A stretch of 48,715 nucleotides of DNA, taken from NCBI GenBank assembly GCA_023382535.1, contig JAHDWA010000067.1, positions 1 to 48,715 of the forward strand, written 5' to 3'. Of the stretch, positions 32,096-39,875 are shown in pieces. The notes beneath the pieces were generated by a model. The model saw only the letters and a list, made by a program, of their open reading frames with translations. It searched no databases and was not told where the DNA came from. Made by a program: the position numbers and the translations under genes. Each line of letters opens with the position of its first letter. The stretch's first letter is position 1. The DNA is from Anaerolineae bacterium (lineage in GTDB: Bacteria > Chloroflexota > Anaerolineae > 4572-78 > J111).

Positions 32096-32578
32096 TTACG
32101 GTCCCCAATCGGATTTGGCAACCAGAACCATCTGGGAATTCTTGGGATCGTTGGTTCGCACGGTCACCTCAAAAAGGTGCGGACCATCCATCCCCTCGTG
32201 CATCATGTACTCCATAGAGAGTTCGGCTTCCTGCCCTGGCTTTATTGTCGTCGAACTGACGACAGCTTGGGGGGGTCAGCAACCCTCTACGACTTTTACC
32301 TGTGGCTGATCGAGGACGCGGAGTGTCGCGTTACCCTCGTTACGCAGCTTAAACGCGGTGCGCACCGTGGCCCCCAACTTTTGATAGCCTTCATCAACCT
32401 CTGTGCGGTCAACGACAAGTTTGGGCGTGCCCGTTTCAGGGGTGTTGGTGCCAATGATCAGGACGTAGCTTAATCCGGCGATAATTAAGAAAACGCCGGC
32501 AGCCACGGCCCAGAGCCACCACAAAGGCTTGGTAACGGGTTGAACCGTACTTCTTTTGTTTTTTCCTCTTTTGGACAA
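32096..32578 (-). CDS. DUF1573-like membrane protein, predicted selenoprotein (Sec101)
   Basis: The full frame is 160 codons with one in-frame TGA at 32276-32278 (codon 101). Residues ~19-43 are a transmembrane helix (WLWAVAAGVFLIIAGLSYV). The outer domain runs PKLVVDRTEVDEGYQKLG, FKLRNEGNATLRVL, VKVVEGC-U-PPQAVVSSTTI, then LSMEYMMHEGMDGPHLFEV and VRTNDP. Homologous DUF1573-type proteins normally have VEGCCPP, so the TGA falls on the second Cys of the pair. A perfect 7-bp hairpin (32246-32264) follows at 11 nt. The open frame without the TGA would stop at 100 residues and lose the second half of the domain. It is preceded by three 11-bp direct repeats (32691-32725), like the multicopper oxidase. 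Confidence 0.87.
32246..32264 (-). promoter_or_regulatory. Predicted bacterial SECIS hairpin of the DUF1573 gene
   Basis: On the minus strand TGTCGTC, loop AGTTC, GACGACA: a perfect 7-bp stem. The loop begins 18 nt after the TGA with G in second position; the same 11-nt gap and 7-bp stem occur in the UxxU gene. Confidence 0.75.
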
Positions 32579-32678
32579 GCTTGTTCCTCCTGTAATAACA
32601 TCACCTCTAATAAAGGTTTAGCAAGTTATACACAGATTGTTAAATCTTATTGTTATTTCATTCTCAAAGTATCAGGCT

Positions 32679-32725
32679 ATCTTAAAGCTGGCTTGAAGTC
32701 TTTATGAAGATTTGGTAAAGATTTG
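32679..32725 (-). promoter_or_regulatory. 11-bp direct repeats and -10, DUF1573 selenoprotein promoter
   Basis: Plus-strand hexamers CTTGAA (32692), TATGAA (32703) and GGTAAA (32714) are 11 bp apart. On the minus strand TAAGAT (32679-32684) lies 7 nt beyond. Layout as at 18506 and 36101. Confidence 0.65.
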
Positions 32726-32760
32726 GGCTATCCGAGGAGTGTCTGCCTCCTAAAGAAGAA

Positions 32761-32809
32761 TTGACATAAGTTAATAGTAGTGGTAATATCTTACAAGTTA
32801 TAAGATTTA
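32761..32809 (+). promoter_or_regulatory. NicO-type transporter promoter with overlapping operator
   Basis: TTGACA (32761-32766), 17 bp, TAATAT (32784-32789). The palindrome TATCTTAC-N5-ATAAGAT (32787-32807) overlaps the -10, as expected for repression. The same palindrome, more perfect, lies at 39367-39387. Confidence 0.65.
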
Positions 32810-32841
32810 GATAGGTCAAGCTGGCTTTTTACTGAGGCGTT

Positions 32842-34221
32842 ATGAAGATTCTTACCTGGTACAAGATTTCTATCTTGGTTTCCTTGATGAGTTTGCTGGT
32901 CATCCTACCACCCACTACAGTCGCTCATCCGTTGGATGAATTTTATCAGGTTACCTACATCACCATGGCGCCTAACCGGATTACCTTGCAGGTTGAACTT
33001 TACCCTGGGGCGCTAGTTGCACCTCGGATTTTGGTGCTGATTGATACTGACCAGGATGATCACATCTCCCCAGCCGAAAGCCAGACCTATATTGATCTTT
33101 TTCTAAAAGACGTTACTTTTGAAGTTGATGACCGGCCCACCTCACTGATTTCAACCAACCTTAAGTTTTCGACTCCCCTGGACTTGAGAGCCGGGGTGGG
33201 CGTCATTCGCTTTAATTTGCACACCGCCTTACCGGCTGGTCACCGGGGCAGCCATCACTTCTTCTACAAAAACAATCATCAGCCCGATATTGGGATTTAC
33301 CTGGTGAATGTCCTGGCAGATGCCGCGCGTTGGGTTAACCTAACCCAACAAGAGCCCGATATTTTCCAGGCCAGTATTCGCGTGGATTACACTATCAGGC
33401 CTGAGGCCCCTCTGGATTTTGGCGAGGCTGACACGCTGGCTAAAATGGACGTGCCCGGCGGTGTCTCCGCCGGGCAGAAGCAATTAACCCATTATTTGTA
33501 CGACCCTGACTTATCATTGCTCTTTTTATTCATTGCCCTGGGGTTGTCTGCACTTCTGGGGGGATTGCACGCCCTGACGCCCGGCCATGGTAAAACCCTG
33601 TTGGCAGCTTACTTGATCGGCAGTCGTGGCACGATTGGCCACGCGATGGTGCTGGGGGGCATTGTGACCTTTACCCACACTGTCTCGGTCATTGTGATCG
33701 GTTTACTGGCATTGCTGGCCAGCCAATTCATTGTCCCTAACATTCTGACGCCCTCACTGGAAATTTTGTCGGGCTTATTGGTAATCTACATGGGCGGTCG
33801 GTTGGTGTGGACGCGGTGGTGCTCTCTCGGAAAAGAGGGCCATCATCACGGTCACCCTCATGACCATAATCATCACCATCATTTCCCGGAGCACGTAAAA
33901 TTGACTGACTTATTAGCTTTGGGGATTTCCGGCGGCCTGGTTCCCTGCCCAGAAGCGCTGGGTATTATGCTCATTGCCATAGGTCTCAACCGGATTTTAC
34001 TGGGCCTGGGTTTAATTGTGGCCTTTAGTTTTGGCCTGGCGGCAGTCCTGATGATCATTGGTATCCTGTTGGTCCGCTCGAAATCGCTGTTGGATAGATT
34101 GAGCCATAGGGGCAGTCTGGCTCGGTGGCCGGGCCTGCTGCCCCTTGCCAGTGCGACGATTGTGACCCTGCTGGGTCTGGGAATTGTGATTAAGGGGCTG
34201 CTGCCCTACTTGGCCCGTTAA
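32842..34221 (+). CDS. NicO/RcnA-type metal exporter with N-terminal domain
   Basis: A 459-residue transporter. After a signal peptide and an extracytoplasmic domain (residues ~30-225, with HPLDEFYQVTYITM and an EF-hand-like DTDQDDHISPAE), the membrane part has GGLHALTPGHGKTLLAAYLIGSRGT, the NicO signature, and a His loop (HHHGHPHDHNHHHHF) between helices, then SGGLVPCPEALGIMLIAI. It should export nickel, cobalt or a similar ion. The promoter has a strong TTGACA/TAATAT and an operator-like palindrome. Its 3' 210 bp overlap, on the other strand, the tail of the damaged histidine kinase. ATG at 32842 is preceded by GAGG. Confidence 0.85.
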   Translation: MKILTWYKISILVSLMSLLVILPPTTVAHPLDEFYQVTYITMAPNRITLQVELYPGALVAPRILVLIDTDQDDHISPAESQTYIDLFLKDVTFEVDDRPTSLISTNLKFSTPLDLRAGVGVIRFNLHTALPAGHRGSHHFFYKNNHQPDIGIYLVNVLADAARWVNLTQQEPDIFQASIRVDYTIRPEAPLDFGEADTLAKMDVPGGVSAGQKQLTHYLYDPDLSLLFLFIALGLSALLGGLHALTPGHGKTLLAAYLIGSRGTIGHAMVLGGIVTFTHTVSVIVIGLLALLASQFIVPNILTPSLEILSGLLVIYMGGRLVWTRWCSLGKEGHHHGHPHDHNHHHHFPEHVKLTDLLALGISGGLVPCPEALGIMLIAIGLNRILLGLGLIVAFSFGLAAVLMIIGILLVRSKSLLDRLSHRGSLARWPGLLPLASATIVTLLGLGIVIKGLLPYLAR

Positions 34222-35031
34222 TTCTGCCGGCAAAAGCTGTCCCTGGATGGGTGACTCTAGTAGACGAACGGGTGAGGGCTGCCGATCAGGTTCACAGCCA
34301 GCAGGCAGGCCAAAGCCAAAAGTGCTGCCCCTCCCTACCCCCTGGCTCTCGACCCAAACGTGTCCCCCGTGCGCCTCAACTAGGTGTTTGACAATGGTCA
34401 GCCCAATACCGCTGCCACCTCCAACCCGGCTACGAGATTTATCCACTCGGTAAAAGCGGGTGAAGAGGTGCGGGAGATGCTCTGGAGGGATGCCAACACC
34501 GGTGTCGCTGATGTTGACCAGCAGTTCTCGATTTTGGGTTTTAGCAGTGATGGTAACCGCGCCACCGTCGGGCGTGTATTGAAGTGCATTACCCATCAGG
34601 TTGAGTAAGACCTGGCTGAGACGATCCTCATCGGCCAGTACCGGCGGTACACTTGGCCTGGCTGGAAGGTTTAGGTGGAGAGCGATGCTCTTTTCCTCAA
34701 ATTGGGGATGTAGCCGGTCAGCAATCTGGGTAATCAAGTTGTTCATCTGCAAAGGCTGGCGGTTCAGGTAAAACGCGCCGGCTTCGACCCGGCTTAACTC
34801 CTGCAGATCACTCACCAGCCGGTGCAAGCGGTCGGCTTCGCGATAAATCTGCTGGAAAGTACTCGGCTCAACCGGCAACAGCATGTGCCGGTGGAAGGCT
34901 GTCGGTACGACCGACTCGGCGGCCAAAGCCAGGGTGACGACACCGACGACAATGACGATGACAAAAGAGGCCATGAGCTTCCAGGAGAAGCGCGTTTGAA
35001 AGTTGCGGTGGAAAGAAGTGAGCCAGCGCAT
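34012..35031 (-). pseudogene. Sensor histidine kinase with internal deletion and run-on 3' end
   Basis: The frame encodes 340 residues. Residues 1-46 are an N-terminal helix and SVVPTAFHRHM; at residue 50 it jumps to LLPVEPSTFQQIYREADRLHRLVSDLQELS, the second helix of the DHp domain. The periplasmic part, second helix, HAMP domain and the phosphoacceptor H-box are all missing, a lesion of perhaps 150-200 residues. The ATPase domain is complete (NLMGNALQYTPDGG, DTGVGIPPEHL, GGGSGIGLTIVKHLVEAHGG) and its normal end LPAG is at residue ~245. About 95 further residues read into the antisense of the NicO transporter. It cannot phosphorylate itself, so it is presumably inactive. No response regulator gene is present nearby. 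Confidence 0.75.
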
Positions 35032-35044
35032 AAAATAATAGGAT

Positions 35045-35085
35045 AGTAGCCAGTAGCCAGAAGAAGCCTCTGACTACTGGCTACT
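35045..35085. repeat. Intergenic palindromic repeat, relative of the riboswitch insert
   Basis: AGTAGCCAGTAG and CTACTGGCTACT form a perfect 12-bp stem around 17 nt. The arms closely resemble those at 13340-13390 within the riboswitch. Confidence 0.55.
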
Positions 35086-35091
35086 TATGAC

Positions 35092-36033
35092 TTACTCGTG
35101 GCTCATCTCGATTAACTTGCCGTGCCAGGTGTGGGGGAAGACCTGCCCGGTGTAACCGTTCACGCTGAGCATTCCGGCAGTTTGACCATCCTGATTGACG
35201 TGGAGAGTGTAGTAACCGTAGAAGGGACTGGCTTCGGGATCCGCAGTCAACTGGGCCTCAGCGAAGTAGGTATCCAGGTAGGTTTGGGCCGCCTCGACCG
35301 CTTTCTCGGGAGTGACTGACATCTCGGCAGAGGGATCAGCCGGGGTGCCCTGACCCATCATATTCCCCATGCCGCCCATCATCATGCCCATCATGCCATA
35401 GCCGCCAAAGCCGGACATCATGCCATATTTGAGGTTCCACATCATTGTCGGCCCCATTTCGGGGAAAACGGCTTTGCTGGTGGGGTCAACTAGGACTTCC
35501 ATCACGCCAATGCCGCTGTCTTTCTCCACAATCTGAGCGTAGGCATGGTTGTCGAAGATCATCACCTCCCCCAGTTCCAGGTTGGCGTCGTTCAGGCTCG
35601 TCAGGTAGGTGTTGAGGGTATCGGTCGCTTCGGCCAGGGTCAGCGGTTGGGCGGTGAAGAAGGGGCTATTGCTGTTCACCATCATACCCCCCATCATGCC
35701 ACCATTCATCATGCTGTTCATCATGCCGCTCATCATATTGCCCATCATGCCGCCGGGGCCATAGGGTGTCGTCCCCGTCAAGCCCTGAGTATTGCCCATC
35801 ATCCAACCAGGGCCGCCCATCATGCCACCCATCATGCCGCCGGGGCCGAAGGAGTTCGTTCCGGTCAAGCCCTGGGTGTTGCCCATCATGCCGCCAGGGC
35901 CACTCATCATGCCGCCACCCATCATCCCGCCACCCTGAGCCAAGGCCGGAACGGTAGCCAGAACGCCGACTAGAAGTAGTAAGGCCAGGCCGCTAACAAG
36001 GGCTATTGACAACCAGCGTTTTAAGTTATTCAT
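35092..36033 (-). CDS. Met-rich exported protein with PepSY-like domains
   Basis: A 313-residue exported protein. After a signal peptide (ALLLLVGVLATVPALA) comes an extraordinary Met/Gly region (residues ~33-120) with a tandem near-repeat: GGMMGNTQGLTGTNSFGPGG and WMMGNTQGLTGTTPYGPGG. Methionine clusters of this sort bind Cu(I). Two PepSY-like domains follow, one with AEATDTLNTYLTSLNDANLELGEV and AYAQIVEKDSGIGVMEV, the other with PEKAVEAAQTYLDTY and YTLHVNQDGQTAGMLSV. A second Met patch (GMMGMMMGGMGNMM) separates them. The promoter has four 11-bp direct repeats, tying it to the multicopper oxidase and DUF1573 selenoprotein. A periplasmic copper buffer is the best guess. Confidence 0.75.
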   Translation of the reverse strand: MNNLKRWLSIALVSGLALLLLVGVLATVPALAQGGGMMGGGMMSGPGGMMGNTQGLTGTNSFGPGGMMGGMMGGPGWMMGNTQGLTGTTPYGPGGMMGNMMSGMMNSMMNGGMMGGMMVNSNSPFFTAQPLTLAEATDTLNTYLTSLNDANLELGEVMIFDNHAYAQIVEKDSGIGVMEVLVDPTSKAVFPEMGPTMMWNLKYGMMSGFGGYGMMGMMMGGMGNMMGQGTPADPSAEMSVTPEKAVEAAQTYLDTYFAEAQLTADPEASPFYGYYTLHVNQDGQTAGMLSVNGYTGQVFPHTWHGKLIEMSHE

Positions 36034-36086
36034 TGTTTATCTCCTTGTAAACAAAAATTGTGGAATTTATTGTTGAGTACGACTTT

Positions 36087-36141
36087 ATCTTATCGTTTGG
36101 CTATGAATTTTTTATGAGCGTTATATGAAGTTTTGGTAAAG
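36087..36141 (-). promoter_or_regulatory. Four 11-bp direct repeats and -10, Met-rich protein promoter
   Basis: Plus-strand hexamers TATGAA (36102), TATGAG (36113), TATGAA (36124), GGTAAA (36135) are exactly 11 bp apart. On the minus strand TAAGAT (36087-36092) follows after 9 nt. The clearest of the three sites. Confidence 0.7.
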
Positions 36142-36183
36142 AATGAATCGTCCCTTATAGATAAATCAGATAAACATCGTACC

Positions 36184-36345
36184 CTATTTTAGCAGGCCGG
36201 GATCCCACGCCCGGCCAAGCACCATTCCCCACCCGATGATCCGCAGCCGATGCCTCACGCCTCGCCTCCAGGTCCAGTTGCCTTCCAGCAACTGTCCAAT
36301 CCACCAGCCGGTGAGCAGAATGAAAGGCACCACTTGACTGCTAGT
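36184..36345 (-). pseudogene. C-terminal remnant of a membrane protein
   Basis: About 53 codons of minus-strand frame end at 36184 and read VVPFILLTGWWIGQLLEGNW, then TWRRGVRHRLRIIGWGMVLG and RAWDPGLLK. The hydrophobic and Arg/Trp-rich composition looks like a genuine protein end, but there is no start and the frame is closed upstream. The parent family is not recognised. Confidence 0.35.
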
Positions 36346-36458
36346 ATCAGGTAAGGGAAGTAGATGGATGATGTAGAATCAATTCAGATACATGTGGGAA
36401 AACGGATGAAACTTTACCTTACTGCTCGGAGTGTAGAACACTTGCAGGCTTAGCTCAA

Positions 36459-36492
36459 GCGCCGCATGGCGTGGTGAGTACAGGCAAATGGC
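36459..36492. repeat. Dispersed 40-bp repeat, copy D
   Basis: GCGCCGCATGGCGTGGTGAG then TACAGGCAAATGGCC. It matches the other copies in both arms but is one or two bases shorter in the middle. Confidence 0.4.
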
Positions 36493-36524
36493 CTATAGGC
36501 TAGTCAAAGGCACAAAGATAAAAG

Positions 36525-36545
36525 CCGCAGGTTTAAGGCCTGCGG
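36525..36545. terminator. Hairpin CCGCAGG / CCTGCGG
   Basis: A 7-bp stem with a 7-nt loop, preceded by AAAA and followed by TTTCC. Could end transcription on the plus strand, though no gene is seen before it. Confidence 0.4.
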
Positions 36546-36856
36546 TTTCCATGGGAAGTCGCTATGCTATTATTGAGGGGAAGGTCGCCTTTGCGCTATC
36601 ATGGCGGGTTCACCCCGCCGGGTGTGAGTGGTTGGCCGGATCAGCCACAAGCTTCACTCCAATGGCGTGCAGCGCCACAGGCGGCCGGTTGGACTGGTGG
36701 AATTTGCTCTTCCTCGATAGGCTATCCTTTCCGCTAACCAAAAGGCCGGAGTCAGGTCGTCGGCCGGTTTGCTCCTACTGACCGGGCGCGGCTGGGATAA
36801 CGGCTGAAACTCTATCTTACAACTTCGATTATAGACCATTTGGATGGCAACTGTAA

Positions 36857-36894
36857 GCGCCAAATGGCGTGTATCGCTCCGGGCAAAATGGCGG
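36857..36894. repeat. Dispersed 40-bp repeat, copy E
   Basis: GCGCCAAATGGCGTGTATCG then CTCCGGGCAAAATGGCGGG. Matches copy A directly and copy C as its reverse complement, without gaps. Confidence 0.55.
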
Positions 36895-36919
36895 GTGTGC
36901 CGCAGCCTCGTAATGACTC

Positions 36920-39292
36920 CTACGCTTTTGCTTTGATCCCTTCCAGTTTAGTCCGCTTTAGCAGCAGGGCATTGATGGCTACGAGCAGCGACGAGCCAGA
37001 CATCGAAATGGCGGCGATCTCCGGGCGCAGGACCAGCCCAAAGGCTGGATAGAACAGCCCGGCAGCGATGGGAAAAGCAATGGCGTTATAGCCTGCGGCC
37101 CACCACAAGTTCTGGTGCATCTTGCGCAGGGTGGCCCGGCTGAGGGTGATTGCGCCAATGACGTCGAACGGGTCGGATTTCATCAGCACCACGTCGGCCG
37201 TTTCCATCGCTACGTCGGTACCCGCGCCGATGGCAATGCCGATGTCGGCCTGGGCCAGGGCCGGGGCATCGTTGATGCCGTCGCCGACCATGGCCACGAG
37301 TTTCCCTTGCCCTTGAAGTTCTTTCACCTTGTCGGCCTTTTGCCCAGGCAGCACTTCGGCAAAGACGGTCTGGATGCCCAATTCAGCAGCAATGCGCTCG
37401 GCAGTAGCGCGATTGTCGCCGGTGAGCATGGCGACCTGCACGCCCATCGCGGCCAACTTCTCCACGGTGAGTTTAGCATTGGGGCGCACAGCGTCGGCGA
37501 TAGCGATCAGCCCGGCAAATTTTCCATCGGCCGCGGCATAGACTACCGTGCGGCCTGCCCCTTCGAGCGAAGCAGCACGGTCGCCGTAGCCGTCGAAGGC
37601 GATATTGTTATCGCGCATCAGCTTACGATTGCCTACTAACAGAGTCTTGCCGGCCACAGCCGCTTTCATGCCATGACCGGGGATAGCTTCAAAGCCACTC
37701 GTCTCGGTCAGCGGCAAATTCTGTGACCTGGCCTTGTCCACAATAGCCTGGGCCAGGGGATGTTCGGACGACTGCTCGGCCGAGGCAACCAGACGTAACA
37801 GTTCATCCTGCGAGAGCGGGTTGCCCGCTGCTACGATCTCCACGACTTGCGGTTTGCCCTCAGTAAGGGTACCGGTCTTGTCAAAGATGATCGCCTGCAA
37901 TTTTGCGGCTTGTTCAAGCGCGGTGGCGTTTTTGTACAGGATGCCATTCTGCGCGCCCAGGCCGGTGCCAACCATCACTGCTGTCGGTGTAGCCAAGCCG
38001 AGCGCATCGGGGCAGGCGATGACCACGACGGTGATCGCCAACGTTAGCGCCCAGACGAATTTGTCCATCTCCGCCGGAATAGCCGAGCCACCGAAGAAAT
38101 ACCAACCGAAGAACGTCGCCAGGCCAAAAATGACGGCGGCGGCTACCAGCCACTGCGCCGCCCGGTCGGCCAGGCGCTGCGAAGGCGCTTTGGAGTTCTG
38201 GGCCATCTGCACGAGTTTGACAATTTGGGCTAGGGCGGTATCGGCGCCTACCTTGGTCGCCCGAAATTTGAACGTGCCGGTCTTGTTGATGGTCGCGCCT
38301 ACCACGTTTGAACCGACCGACTTCTTGACCGGCAGGCTTTCACCGGTAATCATGGACTCATCCACGCTCGACTCCCCCTCGATGACCTCCCCATCTACCG
38401 GGATTTTGTCGCCGGGGCGGATGAGGACAATATCATCGGCCACGACCTCTGAGGTTGGGATCTCGACCGTCTGCCCATTGCGGATGACGGTAGCCTGCGG
38501 CGGCGCGAGATTCATCAGGGCTTGAATGGCCTGTGATGCGCCTGAGCGGGCGCGCATTTCCATCCAGTGGCCAAATAGGACAAACGCCAGCAGCAGCGCT
38601 GCTGCCTCGTAGAATACTTCCCCCTCGAAGAAAAAGGTGGCCGCTACGCTGAAGATGTATCCGGCCAGCACCGATAGGGAGACCAGCACGGCCATATTCA
38701 AGATGCCGTTTTTCAAGCCGCGCCACGCGCCGACATAGAAGACCCAACCGCCGTAGAGAACGGCAGGCGTGGTGAGCAGGAACGACAGCACCTCGTTAGA
38801 CAGTCCAAAAGGCAGGGGCAGTTGAATGCCAAAGTAGTCCGTGAATAGGGGCGAGTACAGGAAAACCGGGATGGCCAGGATGAACGACACCAGGAAGCGG
38901 TTCCGCATATCGCGCACCATGTCTTCCATACTCATCCCGCCGCCGTGACCCATTTCGTGGGCCATCGCTGCCATTTCGCCGGCCTCGGCGTCTGCGGGCA
39001 TGGCGTGCCCGACGTGTTCGGCGTGGGCCGCATGGGCCATTGCCGCCGGTGGGTCTCCCGGCTTACTGACGTGTTTCGGCTGGCACTCGCCCGAACAACC
39101 GTAGCCACACTCGGCGACATGATGCTTAATTTCAGCCAGCGTGACCGCTTCGTCGTGATAGACAGTGGCCGTGCCGGTCATGAAGTTTGTCTCGACTTTG
39201 TGAATACCGGGATGTTGGCACAACTGCTTCTCGACCCCGGCCGGCGAGAGCACCGACTCGATCCCTTCCAAATTAATGGCCGTCGTTTTCAT
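36920..39292 (-). CDS. P1B-type ATPase with CPD membrane motif
   Basis: A 790-residue heavy-metal P-type ATPase. Residues 1-70 resemble an HMA domain ([19 protein letters not shown]) but the metal-binding CxxC is missing; a Cys-rich stretch ([15 protein letters not shown]) follows and then a His/Met/Ala-rich linker. The transport domain has MITGES, the phosphorylated Asp471 in DKTGTLT, TGDN and GDGINDAP. The intramembrane motif is CPD at 427-429 ([11 protein letters not shown]), not CPC, CPH or SPC, so the metal is uncertain; copper is possible. The promoter has TTGTAC-17-TAAGAT with a palindromic operator overlapping (39367-39387). This is the second exporter ATPase in the window. Confidence 0.9.
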   Translation of the reverse strand: MKTTAINLEGIESVLSPAGVEKQLCQHPGIHKVETNFMTGTATVYHDEAVTLAEIKHHVAECGYGCSGECQPKHVSKPGDPPAAMAHAAHAEHVGHAMPADAEAGEMAAMAHEMGHGGGMSMEDMVRDMRNRFLVSFILAIPVFLYSPLFTDYFGIQLPLPFGLSNEVLSFLLTTPAVLYGGWVFYVGAWRGLKNGILNMAVLVSLSVLAGYIFSVAATFFFEGEVFYEAAALLLAFVLFGHWMEMRARSGASQAIQALMNLAPPQATVIRNGQTVEIPTSEVVADDIVLIRPGDKIPVDGEVIEGESSVDESMITGESLPVKKSVGSNVVGATINKTGTFKFRATKVGADTALAQIVKLVQMAQNSKAPSQRLADRAAQWLVAAAVIFGLATFFGWYFFGGSAIPAEMDKFVWALTLAITVVVIACPDALGLATPTAVMVGTGLGAQNGILYKNATALEQAAKLQAIIFDKTGTLTEGKPQVVEIVAAGNPLSQDELLRLVASAEQSSEHPLAQAIVDKARSQNLPLTETSGFEAIPGHGMKAAVAGKTLLVGNRKLMRDNNIAFDGYGDRAASLEGAGRTVVYAAADGKFAGLIAIADAVRPNAKLTVEKLAAMGVQVAMLTGDNRATAERIAAELGIQTVFAEVLPGQKADKVKELQGQGKLVAMVGDGINDAPALAQADIGIAIGAGTDVAMETADVVLMKSDPFDVIGAITLSRATLRKMHQNLWWAAGYNAIAFPIAAGLFYPAFGLVLRPEIAAISMSGSSLLVAINALLLKRTKLEGIKAKA

Positions 39293-39364
39293 CGATCATT
39301 GCTCCTTCCCGAAAAATGTTTCTCAAAGATCCACTCCCTACTTGAATTGCCAGGAGAACTGTTA

Positions 39365-39389
39365 TTTATCTTACACTCGGTAAGATAAA
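39365..39389. promoter_or_regulatory. Palindromic operator in the CPD-ATPase promoter
   Basis: TTTATCTTAC-ACTCG-GTAAGATAAA, 10-bp half-sites. On the minus strand TTGTAC lies 17 bp from TAAGAT, and the palindrome covers spacer and -10. A related site (32787-32807) overlaps the -10 of the NicO-type transporter. Confidence 0.65.
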
Positions 39390-39452
39390 GGTACAAATTA
39401 TCTTTTCATCTCGATTGTCCCCCGCAAAAGGTACGAAATACAGTTCAAATGA

Positions 39453-39785
39453 CTATGCGCCTGTTTGTTCACTTGTCGGTGCGGGCGGCTGCAGGTGGGG
39501 GAAGAAAGCCGAGGTATTGGCGGCGTAGCTCGCGTAAGCGTTGCCAAACTCAACCAGGGCCTCGCGCTCCTCGCGCCGAGCCAGCCGAATGTACATCATG
39601 ACCAGGATGGGAAACATAATCAACGTGAGCAGGGTCGGCCATTGGAGCAGGAAGCCCAGCATGATCAGGATAAAGCCCACGTACTGTGGGTGGCGTAAGT
39701 GGACGTACAAGCCGATCGTCGCCAATTGGTGCTCGCGCTGCGCTTTGTAGAGCACACTCCAAGCCGCGTTCAGGATGATAAACAA
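39453..39785 (-). pseudogene. C-terminal part of an ICMT/NnrU-type membrane methyltransferase
   Basis: A 110-residue frame starting from TTG holds LYKAQREHQLATIGLYVHLR, HPQYVGFILIMLGFLLQWPT and EEREALVEFGNAYASY, the conserved end of isoprenylcysteine carboxyl methyltransferase-like proteins, including the RHPQY and E-GxxY motifs. Family members are usually about 200 residues, so the first half with its helices is missing. The upstream edge runs directly into the PadR-type operator and the TauE promoter. Probably truncated, though the fragment may still be expressed. Confidence 0.65.
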
Positions 39786-39813
39786 TTTGACTTGAAGCGA
39801 CTTGCCTAATATA

Positions 39814-39835
39814 CTATTATCGAAAACCGATAACG
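39814..39835. promoter_or_regulatory. PadR-type operator before the TauE-like gene
   Basis: CTATTATC-GAAA-ACCGATAACG contains TTATCG and CGATAA in inverted order. A matching site (CTATTATC-TCAT-ACCGATAACG) stands at 41044-41065 before the PadR gene. It is about 40 bp upstream of the start at 39876. Confidence 0.6.
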
Positions 39836-39875
39836 ATATTTGATAATATTTCTACTGTAGAAAGGTAATATCTCT

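Larger units (their letters stand above)
36034..36919. other. Repeat-rich noncoding stretch
   Basis: These ~885 bp hold no convincing intact gene. They contain the direct-repeat promoter (36087-36141), a minus-strand coding remnant (36184-36345), a terminator-like hairpin (36525-36545), repeat copies D and E, a weaker relative near 36660-36690 and a GGCGGG-TTCAC-CCCGCC-type hairpin near 36603-36620. The 97-codon open frame at 36488 shows no protein-like composition. Confidence 0.55.

Noticed and set aside
12783..32278. TGA reassigned to Cys or Trp throughout the genome
   Set aside because: TGA ends several genes normally (cbtB, the alpha/beta hydrolase, the 13776 gene) and Cys is encoded by TGC/TGT in all other metal proteins here.
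36488..36781. 97-codon plus-strand ORF
   Set aside because: Composition is not protein-like, it lies in repeat-rich DNA with a hairpin inside, and it lacks a ribosome site.
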